Source: Knoxdaviesia capensis
Taxonomy: Eukaryota > Ascomycota > Sordariomycetes > Microascales > Gondwanamycetaceae
DNA length: 17,398 nucleotides
Direction: 5' to 3'
Assembly: GCA_001510575.1 (NCBI GenBank)
Contig: LNGK01000012.1
Location: 1,321,787 to 1,339,184, forward strand
Positions 16,014 to 17,398 of the stretch are shown here, in pieces. The notes below the pieces were generated by a model that saw only the letters and a program-made list of their open reading frames with translations, did not search any database and was not told the origin of the DNA. Position numbers and translations under genes: made by a program. Within the stretch, counting starts at the first letter, position 1; each line of letters opens with the position of its first letter.

Positions 16014-17398
16014 CTAGCTCGTTCGAGCGAAATAGCTAGTAGAAATAGCTAGTATAGCTATATATACGGGCTCGTTTAAGCGAAATAGCTAGTAGAAATA
16101 GCTAGTATAGCTATATATACGGGCTTATTTAAGTAAACTAGCTAGTAGAAATAGCTAGTACTAGCTTATTCGAGTAAACTAGCTAGTAGAAATAGCTAGT
16201 ACTAGCTTATTCGAGTAAAATAGCTAGTTTAGCTATATATACGGGCTTATTCGAGTAAACTAACTAGTAGAAATAGCTAGTACTAACTTATTTAAGTAAA
16301 CTAGCTAGTAGAAATAGCTAGTGCTAGCTCGTTCGAGTAAAATAGCTAGTCTAGCTAAATACGCGGGCTCGTTCGAGCGAAATAGCTAGTAGAAATAGCT
16401 AGTACTAGCTCGTTTAAATAAAATAGCTAGTAGAAATAGCTAGTATAGCTATATATACGTACTTATTCGAGTAAACTAGCTAGTAGAAATAGCTAGTATA
16501 GCTTTATATACGGGCTCATTCAAGTAAACTAGCTAGTAGAAATAGCTAATACTAGCTTATTCGAGCGAAATAGCTAGTAGAAATAGCTAGTAGAAATAGC
16601 TAGTATAGTTATATATACAGGCTTATTCGAGTAAACTAGCTAGTAGAAATAGCTAGTACTAGCTTATTTAAATAAATTAGCTAGTAGAAATAACTAGTAC
16701 TAGCTTATTCGAGTAAACTAACTAGTAGAAATAGCTAAGTAGCTATATATACGGGTTTATTTAAATAAAATAGCTAGTAGAAATAGCTAGTATAACTATA
16801 TATATAGGCTTATTCGAGTAAACTAGCTAGTAGAAATAGCTAGTACTAGCTCGTTTAAGCGAAATAGCTAGTAGAAATAGCTAATACTAGCTCGTTTAAG
16901 CGAAATAGCTAGTCTAGCTAAATACGTAGGCTCGTTCGAGCGAAATAGCTAATAGAAATAGCTAGTACTAGCTCGTTCGAATAAACTAACTAGTAGAAAT
17001 AGCTAGTATAGCTATATATATAGGCTTATTTAAATAAAATAGCTAGTAGAAATAGCTAGTATAACTATATATACGGGCTTATTCGAGTAAACTAGCTAGT
17101 AGAAATAGCTAAGTAGCTATATATACGGGCTCGTTTAAATAAAATAGCTAGTAGAAATAGCTAGTATAACTATATATATAGGCTTATTTAAGTAAACTAA
17201 CTAGTAGAAATAGCTAGTACTAGCTCGTTTAAGTAAAATAACTAGTAGAAATAGCTAGTACTAGCTCGTTTAAGCGAAATAGCTAGTAGAAATAGCTAAT
17301 ACTAGCTCGTTCAAGTAAATTAGCTAGTAGAAATAGCTAGTATAGCTATATATACGTGCTTATTCGAGTAAACTAGCTAGTAGAAATAGCTAGTATAG
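16014..17398. repeat. satellite array, block 2, continuing off the window
   Basis: This is the same family as block 1, with about 28 more hairpin cores. Variation is greater: one doubled core without a dyad between (about 16566-16605), units with TAGTCTAGCTAAATACG lacking the GTAGAAA loop (about 16345 and 16910), units ending CTAAGTAGCTATATATACGG (about 16735 and 17110), and AACTAGTAG-type stem changes. The array is cut by the window end, so its total length is unknown. Confidence 0.93.

Noticed and set aside
14852..17398. CRISPR array (regular repeats with variable pieces between)
   Set aside because: The intervening pieces are themselves repeats of a few types, not unique spacers. Unit length varies between about 41 and 53 bp, no cas genes are present, and the context is fungal.
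14852..17398. Long open frames through the satellite as a repeat protein
   Set aside because: Unit lengths of about 41 and 53 bp are not multiples of three and TAG/TAA occur in nearly every unit (GTAG, CTAG words), so no continuous translation exists.

Overview
The window looks like a fully silenced, transposon-packed stretch of a filamentous ascomycete (Pezizomycotina) genome. The main clue is repeat-induced point mutation (RIP). CpA and its complement TpG have almost disappeared from the first ~14.6 kb (about 19 sites found by eye, where base composition alone would predict over a thousand), while CpG, CpC and CpT remain common. As a result ATG and TGA are nearly absent. TAA and TAG riddle every frame, His and Cys codons read as Tyr, and Gln and Trp codons read as stops. 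I see no intact protein-coding gene. The genus cannot be told from this sequence.

Layout. (1) 1 to ~5160: a Ty1/copia LTR retrotransposon on the + strand, missing its 5' LTR at the window edge. Gag with CCHC knuckle, protease, integrase, reverse transcriptase and RNase H lie in this order in one reading frame (codon starts at positions equal to 2 modulo 3) from at least 254 to 4909, with no net frameshift. (2) ~5190 to ~10480: a Ty3/gypsy polyprotein on the - strand, also in one frame, running gag, CCHC, protease, RT, RNase H, integrase and cut off inside the integrase core. (3) ~10480 to 11290: its purine-rich (+ strand) leader, with a small tandem repeat and a tRNA T-arm/B-box-like hairpin. 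(4) 11291 to 12207: two nearly identical 458-bp direct copies of a palindrome-rich non-coding unit, joined by a single N. (5) ~12285 to ~14607: a second, 5'- and 3'-truncated copy of the same gypsy family on the + strand (gag to start of RT), which makes a ~2.3-kb inverted repeat with part of the first copy. (6) ~14608 to 14851: a GC-rich node with an inverted repeat and two 74-bp tandem units. (7) 14852 to the window end: a satellite of ~50 related units (about 41 bp and 53 bp types), each carrying a perfect hairpin core. It is interrupted at 15842-16012 by a 171-bp piece of the 458-bp unit, followed by a second single N.

Together these are dead retroelements stacked and inverted beside a satellite, as in a heterochromatic, centromere-like or subtelomeric AT-rich block; that location is inference. 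The most interesting signals are the completeness and apparent sequence preference of the CpA loss, the much higher CpA/TpG retention in the satellite, the coordinated variation in the satellite's dyads, and the N-flanked repeat copies, which may be assembly seams.
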